DNA from: Marinobacter sp. es.048
Lineage (GTDB): Bacteria; Pseudomonadota; Gammaproteobacteria; Pseudomonadales; Oleiphilaceae
DNA length: 64,000 nucleotides
Direction: 5' to 3'
NCBI RefSeq assembly: GCF_900188435.1
Contig: NZ_FYFA01000001.1
Span: forward strand, 2,294,001-2,358,000
A model generated the notes under the pieces. It was not told the DNA's origin. It saw nothing but the letters and a program-made list of their open reading frames with translations, and did no database searches. A program made the translations under genes and the position numbers. Positions 1 through 8,814 of this stretch are shown one piece after another. Position 1 is the stretch's first letter; every line of letters starts with the position of its first letter.

Positions 1-1
1 G

Positions 2-100
2 CGTTCCCTGAGCCGTTACCCGATACCCAATGATCGGGATACCTTTGAACGGTATTTCCGACAGTTTACGATTGAATTCAACCCACGCCGGTTGAGATAA
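2..100 (+). CDS. tolA: TolA C-terminus (partial)
   Basis: An open frame enters from the left edge and stops at a TAA 16 bases before tolB. The 32 visible residues end in a stretch typical of the TolA/TonB C-terminal domain (RYFRQFTIEFNPRR). In the Tol-Pal system TolA links the inner-membrane TolQR motor to TolB and Pal during outer-membrane constriction at division. The call rests on the visible tail and on its position directly upstream of tolB and pal. The rest of the gene lies outside the window. Confidence 0.75.
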   Translation, partial: RSLSRYPIPNDRDTFERYFRQFTIEFNPRRLR

Positions 101-116
101 GGATGCGGATAACACC

Positions 117-1430
117 ATGACACATCGGATTTGGTCCAAACCGTCCAGAACGCTTCTCGCCGCCATGGCCCTGGCCTTTTTCGCGGTTTCGGCAGCCCGT
201 GCGGAACTGTTGATCCGAATTACAGAAGGCGCGGATTCTGCCATTCCTGTTGCGGTAGTGCCCTTCGCTGAGTCCGGACAGATGCCGGCCGGAGACAAGG
301 TCAGCAGCATTGTTCAGGCCGATCTGACCATGACGGGCGAATTCCGGACCCTGCCTCCAGAGAAGATGCTGAGCCTGCCATCCAGGCGGGAAGAAGTATA
401 TTTTCGGGATTGGCGTTTGCTCGGCCAGCGATACGTCCTGGTGGGCGCGCTCAGCCGAAGCGGCGACCGTGTCCAGGCCCGGTATGAGCTGTTCGATGTA
501 AACCGCGAGGAGCGGATTCTCGGTGAAACGGCGGCGGCACCCGCTTCCAATATGCGCTCACTCGCTCACCACATCAGCGACAAGGTGTATGAGGCTATCA
601 CCGGGGTGCCTGGCGCTTTCTCAACGAAACTTGCCTACATCACGCTTGACACCGCCAATGGCAAACCCCGTTATCGTCTGCAGGTCAGTGACGTGGACGG
701 CAAGCGTGCCAGAATCCGGCTTGAAAGCCAGGAGCCCATCCTGTCACCGGCCTGGTCACCGGATGGTGAGAAGCTGGCCTATGTCTCGTTCGAAACCGGA
801 AAGCCGGTCATTTTTGTCCATGAACTTTCGACCGGTAAGCGTACCAAAGTGGCGGACTTTCCAGGGCTCAATTCGGCGCCGGCCTGGTCCGACGATGGCC
901 GGTCGTTGCTGATGACACTCTCGAAAGATGGCAATGCTGAGATTTACCGGATGAATCTGGATAGTCGGCAGCTGACCAAGCTTACCAACCACTGGGCTAT
1001 TGATACGGAACCGAGCTGGGACGCCAGTGGTAAGGGGATTTTCTTCACCTCGGATCGTTCCGGCGGGCCACAGATTTACCACATGGAAACACCGGGTGCG
1101 GAGCCCCGCCGTATCACCTTCGGCAGCCGTTACAACGCCCGACCCAGGCCCGACAATGACGGCAACTTTGTTTATTACGTTCACCAGCGGGATCGGGCAT
1201 TTCACATTGCCCGTACCGAACTGGAAACAGGGGAGGAGACCATCCTTACTCGAACGGAATCTGATGAGTCTCCCAGCGTTGCGCCTAACGGCCAGATGCT
1301 GATCTATGCCACCCGGCAGAACGGAAGCAACGTGCTCACGGTGATTTCTGCGGATGGCGGGGCAGCCTACAGCTTGCCCGCATCCGAAGGCGATGTGCGT
1401 GAGCCCGCCTGGGGACCTTTGGTTCGCTGA
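117..1430 (+). CDS. tolB: Tol-Pal system periplasmic protein TolB
   Basis: A 437-residue periplasmic protein with a Sec signal peptide (hydrophobic run, then cleavage near AARA/EL). The N-terminal domain (about residues 30-170) is followed by a six-bladed beta-propeller marked by repeated WSPDG-type motifs (AWSPDGEKLAY, AWSDDGRSL, SWDASGKGIFF). TolB binds Pal through the propeller and TolA through its N-terminus. Its length matches the family. It sits between the tolA end and pal, the standard operon order. The ATG at 117 follows a GGATG-containing leader and gives a complete signal peptide. Confidence 0.96.
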   Translation: MTHRIWSKPSRTLLAAMALAFFAVSAARAELLIRITEGADSAIPVAVVPFAESGQMPAGDKVSSIVQADLTMTGEFRTLPPEKMLSLPSRREEVYFRDWRLLGQRYVLVGALSRSGDRVQARYELFDVNREERILGETAAAPASNMRSLAHHISDKVYEAITGVPGAFSTKLAYITLDTANGKPRYRLQVSDVDGKRARIRLESQEPILSPAWSPDGEKLAYVSFETGKPVIFVHELSTGKRTKVADFPGLNSAPAWSDDGRSLLMTLSKDGNAEIYRMNLDSRQLTKLTNHWAIDTEPSWDASGKGIFFTSDRSGGPQIYHMETPGAEPRRITFGSRYNARPRPDNDGNFVYYVHQRDRAFHIARTELETGEETILTRTESDESPSVAPNGQMLIYATRQNGSNVLTVISADGGAAYSLPASEGDVREPAWGPLVR

Positions 1431-1497
1431 TTGCCCGTGCCTGTCGGCGTCGGCAATCGTTCAAATAATCACGTAACTCAACTGGAAGGAAGGAAAT

Positions 1498-2070
1498 ATG
1501 AATTTTTCAACTCAATCAAAAGCCTTTGCACTGCTCTTGTCCGTAGGTCTTGTAGCTGGCTGTAGCTCCACCGGTGGTACCTCAGAGGACGGCGGTGAGT
1601 ATGGTTCCGATGTGACTGCTGTTGATCAGGAAGGCGGCTCCACCGTTTATGGCGGTGATGACCAGGGCGGTGTTTCTTCTTCAGCCATGACCGAAGAAGA
1701 GCGCATGGCCGCGCGCGAGCAGGCCGAGCAGCAGGCTCTGCGCGAAGTTACCGTGTTTTACTTTGATTTCGACACCGCCGAAATCAAGCAGGAAGCCCGT
1801 GACGTGCTGGTAGCTCATGCGCGTTTCCTCGCCAACAACCCGGGTCAGAATGTGCGTATCGAGGGTCACGCCGACGAGCGCGGCACCAAGGAATACAACC
1901 TGGCTCTCGGTGAGCGTCGTGCCAACGCTGTACAACGCTTCCTGATTGTCAATGGCGCTTCACGTGGCCAGCTCGAAACCGTAAGCTATGGTGAAGAGAA
2001 GCCGGCAGTGATGGGTTCCAGCGAGAGTGCGTGGGCCCAGAACCGTCGCGTGGAACTCGTATTTGAGTAA
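1498..2070 (+). CDS. pal: Peptidoglycan-associated lipoprotein Pal
   Basis: A 190-residue outer-membrane lipoprotein. The signal peptide ends in a lipobox (LVAGC) with the acylated cysteine at residue 22. A low-complexity Gly/Asp/Ser linker leads to an OmpA-like peptidoglycan-binding domain containing FDFDTAEIK, GHADERGTKEYN and the conserved RRAN segment. Pal anchors the outer membrane to peptidoglycan and is moved by TolB. A strong AAGGAAGGAA ribosome binding site precedes the ATG. It lies 67 bases after tolB and 16 bases before cpoB, so it is very likely cotranscribed with both. Confidence 0.96.
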   Translation: MNFSTQSKAFALLLSVGLVAGCSSTGGTSEDGGEYGSDVTAVDQEGGSTVYGGDDQGGVSSSAMTEEERMAAREQAEQQALREVTVFYFDFDTAEIKQEARDVLVAHARFLANNPGQNVRIEGHADERGTKEYNLALGERRANAVQRFLIVNGASRGQLETVSYGEEKPAVMGSSESAWAQNRRVELVFE

Positions 2071-2086
2071 TCACACAGGAAGAACC

Positions 2087-2836
2087 ATGAGAAAAAACCT
2101 CATGGCGACAGTGTTGCTCCCGCTTGCTCTCGGGCATGCGGGCGTTGCCCTGGCGCAATCAGCACAGGACACTCAGCGTAATGGCAATAATAGCCAGGCG
2201 ACCGCTGAGCTGTTCTACATGATCCAGCAGCTTCAGGGTGAGGTCAGGCGTCTCCAGGGCGAAGTCGAAGAGCAGAGACACCTGATTAACCGTCTGCAGC
2301 AACAGGGGCGTGACCGCTATATCGATCTGGACCAGCGTATTCTGGATCTCTCGGAGAAAGTGTCTGCGCAACCCGCTCCCGAGGCCAGCGGCACCGGTAA
2401 TAGCTCTACGGTTTCCGGATCAGCGCCAGCGGCAAGGGAATATCGCCAGCCGGGTGCGAAAGAGCGAAAGGCCTACGAACAGATCCAGGATCTGATCCGT
2501 AACCAGAAAAAATACGATGAAGCCATCAGTCGGATATACGAGTTCATTGATGAATATCCGGAGGGTGATCTGACTGTGAACGCCTATTACTGGCTGGGTG
2601 AGGTGTACCTGGTCAAGCCGCAGCTTGAGCAGGCAAAGCAGGCGTTTACCATCGTTGCTACCCGCTTTGCCGATCACCGTAAGGCCCCGGATGCCGTCTA
2701 CAAGCTGGGCGTGACCCATGATCGCCTGGGTGAAAAGGAACAGGCTCGGCGCAGCATGCAAACAGTGATTGAGGATTACCCGTCCAGCAGCGCTGCGGAC
2801 CTGGCCCGGAAGTTTCTCGAGTCCCAGAACAGCTGA
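2087..2836 (+). CDS. cpoB: Cell division coordinator CpoB (YbgF)
   Basis: A 249-residue periplasmic protein. I chose the ATG at 2087 because it gives a clean signal peptide (cleavage near ALAQ) and follows an AGGAAG ribosome binding site 16 bases after pal. An upstream in-frame start would overlap pal and lack a signal. After the signal comes a coiled-coil trimerisation segment rich in Gln/Leu/Arg (residues about 35-85), a Ser/Ala linker and three C-terminal TPR repeats. CpoB coordinates outer-membrane constriction with peptidoglycan synthesis at the septum. It is the last gene of the tol-pal operon. Confidence 0.93.
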   Translation: MRKNLMATVLLPLALGHAGVALAQSAQDTQRNGNNSQATAELFYMIQQLQGEVRRLQGEVEEQRHLINRLQQQGRDRYIDLDQRILDLSEKVSAQPAPEASGTGNSSTVSGSAPAAREYRQPGAKERKAYEQIQDLIRNQKKYDEAISRIYEFIDEYPEGDLTVNAYYWLGEVYLVKPQLEQAKQAFTIVATRFADHRKAPDAVYKLGVTHDRLGEKEQARRSMQTVIEDYPSSSAADLARKFLESQNS

Positions 2837-2920
2837 TAGCCGGGCGCGGCAAAAATGTTGAGAAACCTGAGAAAAGGGGTTGATCAACGGCCAAAAATCA
2901 TTACTATATGCGCCTCGTTT

Positions 2921-2996
2921 GGGTCGTTAGCTCAGTTGGTAGAGCAGTTGGCTTTTAACCAATTGGTCGAAGGTTCGAATCCTTCACGACCCACCA
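2921..2996 (+). tRNA. tRNA-Lys (TTT)
   Basis: A complete 76-base cloverleaf starting GGGTCGTTAGC and ending in an encoded CCA. The anticodon loop CTTTTAA carries TTT, and the T-arm contains GGTTCGAATCC. The acceptor stem GGGTCGT pairs with ACGACCC. Confidence 0.97.
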
Positions 2997-3063
2997 AACA
3001 CGAAATACCGGGTGGGCTGAGTCGTTCGGTATGGATTGAAGTCACGGCTTCAGTTGCAGTTCA

Positions 3064-3139
3064 GGGTCGTTAGCTCAGTTGGTAGAGCAGTTGGCTTTTA
3101 ACCAATTGGTCGAAGGTTCGAATCCTTCACGACCCACCA
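3064..3139 (+). tRNA. tRNA-Lys (TTT), second copy
   Basis: Identical by eye to the tRNA-Lys copy 67 bases upstream, including the encoded CCA end. The spacer between the copies is unrelated to them. A rho-independent terminator follows, so both are probably processed from one transcript. Confidence 0.97.
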
Positions 3140-3166
3140 AATAACAGGAACCTGCGGGTTTTTGTG

Positions 3167-3195
3167 AAAAAAGAGCCTCCGGGCTCTTTTTTTTT
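3167..3195 (+). terminator. Rho-independent terminator after tRNA-Lys pair
   Basis: The stem AAAGAGCC / GGGCTCTTT with a short loop is followed by a run of T residues. It closes the tRNA-Lys unit and insulates nadA. Confidence 0.9.
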
Positions 3196-3329
3196 GCGTA
3201 TACGTTCTTACCTAGGTAAACAGGTAACAGAAAAAGCTATCACAAAGTTGTGTTAGCACTGTTTCAGAAATATTAAGGCTGGGGATGAATGCTATAATCC
3301 CTCCGTCAATGCAACACAGAGACGCAGTA

Positions 3330-4391
3330 ATGACATACGCTGAAGACCGTATTCTTGTGCAAGAACACCTGGCCCATGCCGCCGAGCCGAAGCCGCTAAG
3401 CGAGGACGAAAAGTCCGAGCTGGAGGCTCGTATCAAGTCGGTTCTGAAGGATCAGGATGCGGTGCTTGTGGCCCATTACTACACTGATCCTGACATTCAG
3501 CGCCTTGCCGAAGAAACCGGTGGCTGTGTTGCGGATTCCCTCGAGATGGCTCGTTTTGGTAACCAGCATTCCGCCTCAACCGTCGTGGTCGCCGGCGTAA
3601 GATTCATGGGTGAAACCGCCAAGATTCTGAATCCGGAAAAGCGTGTTCTGATGCCGACGCTTGAGGCCACCTGTTCTCTGGATGTCGGCTGTCCTGCCGA
3701 TGAGTTCGCCGAGTTTTGCGACCAGCACCCGGATCGTACGGTCGTGGTTTATGCCAATACGTCGGCGGCGGTGAAGGCGAGGGCGGACTGGGTGGTAACC
3801 TCAAGCTGTGCCCAGGCGATTGTTGAAGATCTGGATGCTAGCGGCGAGAAAATTCTCTGGGCGCCGGACAAGCACCTTGGACACTACGTCCAGAAAACCA
3901 CTGGTGCAGATATGCTGCTCTGGGACGGTTCGTGCATTGTCCACGAGGAGTTCAAATACCGCGGTCTGGAGGATCTGAAGGCCCTGTATCCGGACGCGGC
4001 TGTGTTGGTTCACCCGGAATCGCCCGATGCCGTGGTTGAGATGGCAGACGTTGTAGGTTCAACCTCGCAGCTGATTCACGCTGTCCAGACCTTGCCCAAT
4101 GAAAAGTTCATCGTTGCCACCGACAATGGCATCTTCTACAAGATGCAGCAGCTGGCTCCGAACAAAACGCTGATCGAAGCGCCCACCGCAGGCAATGGCG
4201 CCACCTGTCGTAGTTGCGCCCACTGTCCCTGGATGGCGATGAACGGTCTCGAGAATCTTCTTCAGGTGCTGGAGCAGGGAGACCAGGAAGTGCTTGTGGA
4301 TCCGGAGCTCAGAGAGAAAGCTCTGCAACCACTGCAGCGCATGCTGGATTTCACTGCCAAAATGAACCTCAAGGCTGCGGGCAACGCCTGA
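3330..4391 (+). CDS. nadA: Quinolinate synthase NadA
   Basis: A 353-residue cytoplasmic [4Fe-4S] enzyme that condenses iminoaspartate with dihydroxyacetone phosphate to quinolinate in NAD synthesis. Visible signatures are HYYTDPDIQ near the N-terminus, a cysteine in [15 protein letters not shown], a second in TSSCAQAI and a third in the C-terminal [13 protein letters not shown] motif; one cysteine from each region forms the cluster. I prefer the ATG at 3330 (MTYAEDRIL) to an in-frame ATG 45 bases upstream because it matches the usual N-terminus and length. The stop codon directly abuts that of the opposing bepA-like gene. Confidence 0.95.
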   Translation: MTYAEDRILVQEHLAHAAEPKPLSEDEKSELEARIKSVLKDQDAVLVAHYYTDPDIQRLAEETGGCVADSLEMARFGNQHSASTVVVAGVRFMGETAKILNPEKRVLMPTLEATCSLDVGCPADEFAEFCDQHPDRTVVVYANTSAAVKARADWVVTSSCAQAIVEDLDASGEKILWAPDKHLGHYVQKTTGADMLLWDGSCIVHEEFKYRGLEDLKALYPDAAVLVHPESPDAVVEMADVVGSTSQLIHAVQTLPNEKFIVATDNGIFYKMQQLAPNKTLIEAPTAGNGATCRSCAHCPWMAMNGLENLLQVLEQGDQEVLVDPELREKALQPLQRMLDFTAKMNLKAAGNA

Positions 4392-5864
4392 TCAGCTATT
4401 CGCCAGGGCGTGCAAGCGACTGGTGATTTCCGCCAGTCGCTCGGTCACTACCTGCCGTTGTGGCGCCCCTGCCGGCAACTTCTCCTGCGCTTGCCTGAGC
4501 TGACGCTGGGCCGACTCCAGATCCCCCATCAGGACATCGTATTCTGCGCGGGCGCGATGCACGCCAACTATGTTTCTTGCCATGCCCTCGGCCTCGGCCA
4601 GTTTGAGCCACAAGTGTTCCTGCCCAGGAAGCTGACGGGTCAGCTGTCTCAGGTATTCAGCCGCTGCCGCGCCATTGCCGTCTGCGATTTCCGTGCGGGC
4701 CAGGGTGTGGGTGATAGGGTAGTTCCCCGGGTTCCTGTCCAGCGCGTTTTTCAGGATAACGCGTGCCTCGTCGATGCGATTTTGTGCCAGCCTGACTTCC
4801 GCCAGGGTCACCTGAAAAGTAATTCGCCCGGGGTTTCTGGCCAGCAGATCGTTCAGTATGCCCACGGCCTTGTCGTATTGCCTGTCTTCGAGATAGGCCA
4901 CTGATAAGCCATACCGGATAGCGTCGTTTTTCTGGGCGTCCGGTCGATCAAGGTAGGCCTCGAAGGTCTCTACGGCAACGTCGGGAGAAGGCGCGTAGTG
5001 TACCTGTAGGCGGCTGCGCATCAGGTGATATTCCTGACCGTCCCGGATGTTTTCATCCGGATACTGCTCGGCACGGCTTCGGGTGTCGGCCACACGGCTC
5101 TGGGTTAACGGGTGTGTGGAAAGGTATTCGGGCAGTCGATTTCCCTGCATGCGGTTCTGGCGCATCATGATTTCAAACATTTCCGGCATGCCACGAGGGT
5201 CCATCCCGGCGCTCGCCAGAATGTCCAGACCGACCCGGTCGGCTTCCTGTTCATGGGAGCGGCTGTAGGCAAGCATGTTCTGGGCCGCCAGGGCCTGTGT
5301 TCCTGCAATGGCGGCAAAACCAATATCCGACTGGGTGACTGCCGACAGTACAATGCCGGCAATCATACCTGCGAGTGTGAGTGGCGCACTCGTTTCCTGC
5401 TGCTCCATGCGCCGGGCGAAATGCCGTTGGCTGAGATGGGCCAGCTCGTGGGCGAGAACAGAAGCAAACTGTTGCTCGGTGGCCGCATTGAGGAACAAAC
5501 CACCGTTGACGCCAACAATGCCTCCGGGCACGGCAAACGCGTTAATGGCGGGGCTGTCGATCAGTGCCAGGGTCAAGTTTCGATCCTGAAGTGGAGCCGA
5601 GGGCACCAGGCGATAGGTAATGGCGCTGAGGTAATCATAGACCAGCGGGTCACTGATCCTCGGTGCTGAACGTCGGATCGACACCATGACTTGCTGGCCT
5701 ATATCCGATTCCTGCTGACCCGCAATCAGGCCTCCACCAGTACCGCCAATGCTCGGTAGCCTGCTTTCCTGGGGATGCGCCGGAAAGGAAGCGAGCAACA
5801 GTGCCAGCAGGGCCGTGAGGGCCAGTGCCGGGATTGTGCGGGGTCGGGGTTGGTTAACAATCAT
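4392..5864 (-). CDS. bepA: Beta-barrel assembly-enhancing protease BepA-like (M48)
   Basis: A 490-residue periplasmic metalloprotease with a signal peptide (about residues 1-31). The M48 domain carries the zinc motif HELAH (about residues 139-143) and the third-ligand region HEQEADRVGLDIL. The C-terminal half is TPR-like and ends in a helical tail. Members of this family degrade or help assemble LptD/BamA-type outer-membrane proteins. It is convergent with nadA and divergent from tusA. The family assignment is firm; the BepA name is by domain layout and length. Confidence 0.88.
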   Translation of the reverse strand: MIVNQPRPRTIPALALTALLALLLASFPAHPQESRLPSIGGTGGGLIAGQQESDIGQQVMVSIRRSAPRISDPLVYDYLSAITYRLVPSAPLQDRNLTLALIDSPAINAFAVPGGIVGVNGGLFLNAATEQQFASVLAHELAHLSQRHFARRMEQQETSAPLTLAGMIAGIVLSAVTQSDIGFAAIAGTQALAAQNMLAYSRSHEQEADRVGLDILASAGMDPRGMPEMFEIMMRQNRMQGNRLPEYLSTHPLTQSRVADTRSRAEQYPDENIRDGQEYHLMRSRLQVHYAPSPDVAVETFEAYLDRPDAQKNDAIRYGLSVAYLEDRQYDKAVGILNDLLARNPGRITFQVTLAEVRLAQNRIDEARVILKNALDRNPGNYPITHTLARTEIADGNGAAAAEYLRQLTRQLPGQEHLWLKLAEAEGMARNIVGVHRARAEYDVLMGDLESAQRQLRQAQEKLPAGAPQRQVVTERLAEITSRLHALANS

Positions 5865-6027
5865 GTAGTGCCGGGTGCCTGTGGTCTGATTCGCCGTTTG
5901 ACAGCGTTTGGCGAGAAAAAGTTCGGATCCCCTGCTTGAAGAGGATTGTGATGCAATACATTATCACTGTCGGCATAATGCCTGCTTGTTAAATCCGCTT
6001 ATTATTTTGTGATGGTGTATCGCTAGT

Positions 6028-6255
6028 ATGGTTGATCGAACGCTTGATGCTTCCGGGTTGCGCTGCCCGATGCCGCTGCTGAAAACGAAATTGGAACTTA
6101 ACAGCATGGCGCCCGGCGAAGAACTCGAGGTGATCGCCACGGATGCGGGTTCGGCCCGTGACATCCCGGCCTTCCTGCAGCTGTCTGATCACCAGTTGAT
6201 GAGCAGTTCTGAAACCGCCGGGCAGTACCGGTTTGTGATAAAGTGCGGCGGTTAA
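6028..6255 (+). CDS. tusA: Sulfurtransferase TusA-family protein
   Basis: A 75-residue cytoplasmic protein with the hallmark LDASGLRCPMPLLKTK: the CPxP motif carries the persulfide-accepting cysteine. TusA relays sulfur from a cysteine desulfurase toward tRNA 2-thiouridine and other acceptors. Several SirA-like paralogues exist, so the exact acceptor is not certain. It lies 16 bases upstream of the PerM-like gene, suggesting cotranscription, and is divergent from bepA. Confidence 0.88.
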   Translation: MVDRTLDASGLRCPMPLLKTKLELNSMAPGEELEVIATDAGSARDIPAFLQLSDHQLMSSSETAGQYRFVIKCGG

Positions 6256-6271
6256 GATTTCGGAGCTGTAA

Positions 6272-7351
6272 ATGATCAGGACACTACGCGGTCTCGCGCA
6301 CAAATATTTCTCGGATGAAGAAGCTGTCATCCTGTTCCTCATACTGGTAACGGGGACCATCTTCGTCATCTGGTTCGGTGCCATGCTTGCGCCGGCCATC
6401 GCATCTTTGATCATAGCCTTTATTCTGCAGGGCCTGGTAACCAAGCTCAATAAACTGGGTGTGCCGGAGACGGTATCGATCATTGGCGTATTCCTGGTGT
6501 TCCTCGGCGTGCTCGTGGGCTTTCTTTTCGGCCTTTTACCGCTGATCTGGACCCAATTGAGCAACCTGGCCGGTGAAGCGCCGCGAATCATCCGCGAGCT
6601 GCAATCATATCTTGAACTGCTGCCGGAGCAGTATCCGCACCTGATCTCCGGAGAGGCTGTCAGCACTGTTTACAGTCAGGTAAGCACAGAGGTGGGGCAC
6701 ATGACGCAATGGCTGGTGTCCTTTTCACTGTCCAGTATTCCCGATCTGGTGGCATTACTGATCTACATGGTTCTGGTGCCCATCCTGGTGTTTTTCTTTC
6801 TGAAAGACCGTGAAGTTCTGCTCAACTCCATTGCAAAACTGCTGCCGCCCCAGCGCCCTATGATGCTGCAGATCTGGCACGAGGTGAATCTTCAGTGCGC
6901 CAACTATGTCCGCGGTAAGGCGGTGGAGATTCTGATCGTGGGCGGCGCCACCTACATTGGCTTCAAACTGCTCGGTATGCCCTATGCCGCGCTGCTCTCG
7001 CTGCTGGTCGGCCTGAGCGTGGTCATTCCCTACATCGGTGCCGCTGTTGTTACCATCCCCGTCGCGGTGATTGCGCTGTTCGCCTTTGGCTGGGGCAGTC
7101 AGTTCATCTGGGTCATGGTGGTGTACGGCGTTATCCAGGCGCTGGATGGTAACGTGCTGGTTCCGATTCTCTTCTCGGAGGTTAACAATCTGCACCCGGT
7201 GGCGATTATCGTCGCGGTATTGTTCTTCGGTGGCATCTGGGGTTTGTGGGGTGTTTTCTTTGCCATTCCGCTGGCAACCATGCTCAAGGCTGTGTTCGCT
7301 GCGTGGCCGGTAAAGGAGTCGCCGCCGCTGGCCGAAACCAGCGACGCCTGA
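6272..7351 (+). CDS. AI-2E/PerM family membrane transporter
   Basis: A 359-residue inner-membrane protein. Hydrophobic segments pair at residues about 20-70, there is a long central soluble region (about 90-150), and a C-terminal bundle contains GLSVVIPYIGAAVVTIPVAV and a PIL/SEVNNLHPVAIIVAV segment typical of the AI-2E transporter (PerM/YhhT/YdiK) family. The family includes exporters and Na+/H+ antiporters, and the substrate cannot be assigned here. It follows tusA closely, as PerM often does in gammaproteobacteria. Confidence 0.88.
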   Translation: MIRTLRGLAHKYFSDEEAVILFLILVTGTIFVIWFGAMLAPAIASLIIAFILQGLVTKLNKLGVPETVSIIGVFLVFLGVLVGFLFGLLPLIWTQLSNLAGEAPRIIRELQSYLELLPEQYPHLISGEAVSTVYSQVSTEVGHMTQWLVSFSLSSIPDLVALLIYMVLVPILVFFFLKDREVLLNSIAKLLPPQRPMMLQIWHEVNLQCANYVRGKAVEILIVGGATYIGFKLLGMPYAALLSLLVGLSVVIPYIGAAVVTIPVAVIALFAFGWGSQFIWVMVVYGVIQALDGNVLVPILFSEVNNLHPVAIIVAVLFFGGIWGLWGVFFAIPLATMLKAVFAAWPVKESPPLAETSDA

Positions 7352-7358
7352 AAGCTGC

Positions 7359-7826
7359 TTAAAGCGCCTTTACGGCCTCAAGGACTTGGTCGGCGTGGCC
7401 TTTGACTTTCACGCCGCGCCATTCCGCCCTCAGTACGCCATCTTTGTCGATCAGAAAGGTGCTCCGGTCGACGCCCATGTATTCCTTGCCGTAAAGCTTT
7501 TTCAGCTTGATCACGTCAAAGAGGGAGCACAGAGCCTCGTCTTTGTCTGAGATCAGGTGGAAAGGAAACTCGTGCTTGGCCCGGAAATTCTCATGGGCTT
7601 TCAGGCCATCCCTTGATACACCCAGAATCAGGGTATCAAGCTCCTCAAACTGCTTCATCCGGTCCCGGAAGTCCTGTCCCTCAGTGGTACAGCCAGGGGT
7701 GTTGTCTTTCGGATAGAAGTAAATCACTACATTTTGACCTTTCAGATCGTCGAGGCGAATGGTCTGGTCACCGGTAGCGGGAGCTTCAAAATCCGGAACG
7801 GGTTTGTTTAACTCAACGGATGGCAT
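7359..7826 (-). CDS. bcp: Thioredoxin-dependent peroxiredoxin (BCP/PrxQ type)
   Basis: A 155-residue cytoplasmic thiol peroxidase that reduces H2O2 and organic hydroperoxides. The peroxidatic cysteine is in YPKDNTPGCTTEGQDFRD. The nearby resolving cysteine found five residues later in E. coli Bcp is replaced here (Gln/Asp), so this is either a 1-Cys form or uses the later cysteine in EALCSLFD. It is divergent from dapA, with an AAAGGAG ribosome binding site upstream. Confidence 0.92.
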   Translation of the reverse strand: MPSVELNKPVPDFEAPATGDQTIRLDDLKGQNVVIYFYPKDNTPGCTTEGQDFRDRMKQFEELDTLILGVSRDGLKAHENFRAKHEFPFHLISDKDEALCSLFDVIKLKKLYGKEYMGVDRSTFLIDKDGVLRAEWRGVKVKGHADQVLEAVKAL

Positions 7827-7900
7827 GACATCTCCTTTAATTCCCTTGTGTCAGTTCGTGCCCAACATTACCATATCGGTTTTACTCGGACGGAGCTTTT

Positions 7901-8779
7901 ATGATTACGGGTAGCCTTGTCGCACTGGTCACGCCCATGCATCCAAACGGTGACATTCACTGGGAGGATCTGGATAAGCTGGTGGACTTTCATATTCAAA
8001 ACGGTACGCACGGCATTGTTGCTGTGGGCACCACCGGCGAATCCGCAACGCTCGACCCGGAAGAGCATTGCCAGACTATTGGCCACATCATTAAACGCGT
8101 TGATGGTCGCATCCCGGTTATTGCGGGAACGGGGGGCAACAGTACCCGTGAGGCCATTGAACTGACTGCGGAAGCCCATAAGCTTGGCGCAGATGCCTGC
8201 CTGCTCGTTGTTCCCTACTACAACAAGCCGACTCAGGAAGGCCTGTACCAGCATTTCAAAGCCATTGCCGAAGCCGTCCCCGGCATGAACCAGATGCTGT
8301 ACAACGTTCCGGGTCGAACTGCCTGCGACATGCTGAACGAAACCGTACTGCGGCTTGCCGATATTCCTAACATCGTGGGTATCAAGGATGCCACCGGCAA
8401 TATCCCCCGGGGTGCCGAGCTGATTGAAGCGTTGAATGGCCGTCTGGCGGTTTATTCTGGCGATGACGCCACAGCGGCGGAGTTGATGCTGGCCGGTGCC
8501 AAGGGCAATGTGTCGGTGACTGCCAACGTCGCTCCGAAGGCAATGTCCCAGCTCTGCGAAGCGGCTGTAGCAGGAAATCGTGAAGAAACCGAACGCCTGA
8601 ACGAACTGCTCATGCCTCTCAACCGGAAGTTGTTCCTCGAGGCGAATCCGATTCCGGTGAAGTGGGCGCTTCATCACATGGGGATGATTGGAGAAGGCAT
8701 TCGCCTGCCGCTGACACTGCTCAGCGAAAAGTTCCACGGCGAAGTGGAAGATGCCCTCAAGGCCTCAGGTGTACTCTGA
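7901..8779 (+). CDS. dapA: 4-hydroxy-tetrahydrodipicolinate synthase
   Basis: A 292-residue TIM-barrel enzyme that condenses pyruvate with aspartate semialdehyde, the first committed step of the lysine/diaminopimelate branch. The pyruvate-binding GTTGES motif (residues 43-48), Tyr134 and Arg139 in [11 protein letters not shown] and the Schiff-base Lys162 in VGIKDATG are all present. It is followed after 35 bases by bamC, the same dapA-bamC pairing as in E. coli, and purC comes next. Confidence 0.96.
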   Translation: MITGSLVALVTPMHPNGDIHWEDLDKLVDFHIQNGTHGIVAVGTTGESATLDPEEHCQTIGHIIKRVDGRIPVIAGTGGNSTREAIELTAEAHKLGADACLLVVPYYNKPTQEGLYQHFKAIAEAVPGMNQMLYNVPGRTACDMLNETVLRLADIPNIVGIKDATGNIPRGAELIEALNGRLAVYSGDDATAAELMLAGAKGNVSVTANVAPKAMSQLCEAAVAGNREETERLNELLMPLNRKLFLEANPIPVKWALHHMGMIGEGIRLPLTLLSEKFHGEVEDALKASGVL

Positions 8780-8814
8780 GTTTGCTTAAATCATCCCATC
8801 CCCGGAGTAACCTG

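Noticed and set aside
2855-3073. A 72-codon frame between cpoB and the second tRNA
   Set aside because: It runs through a complete tRNA-Lys gene and reads the tRNA as protein.
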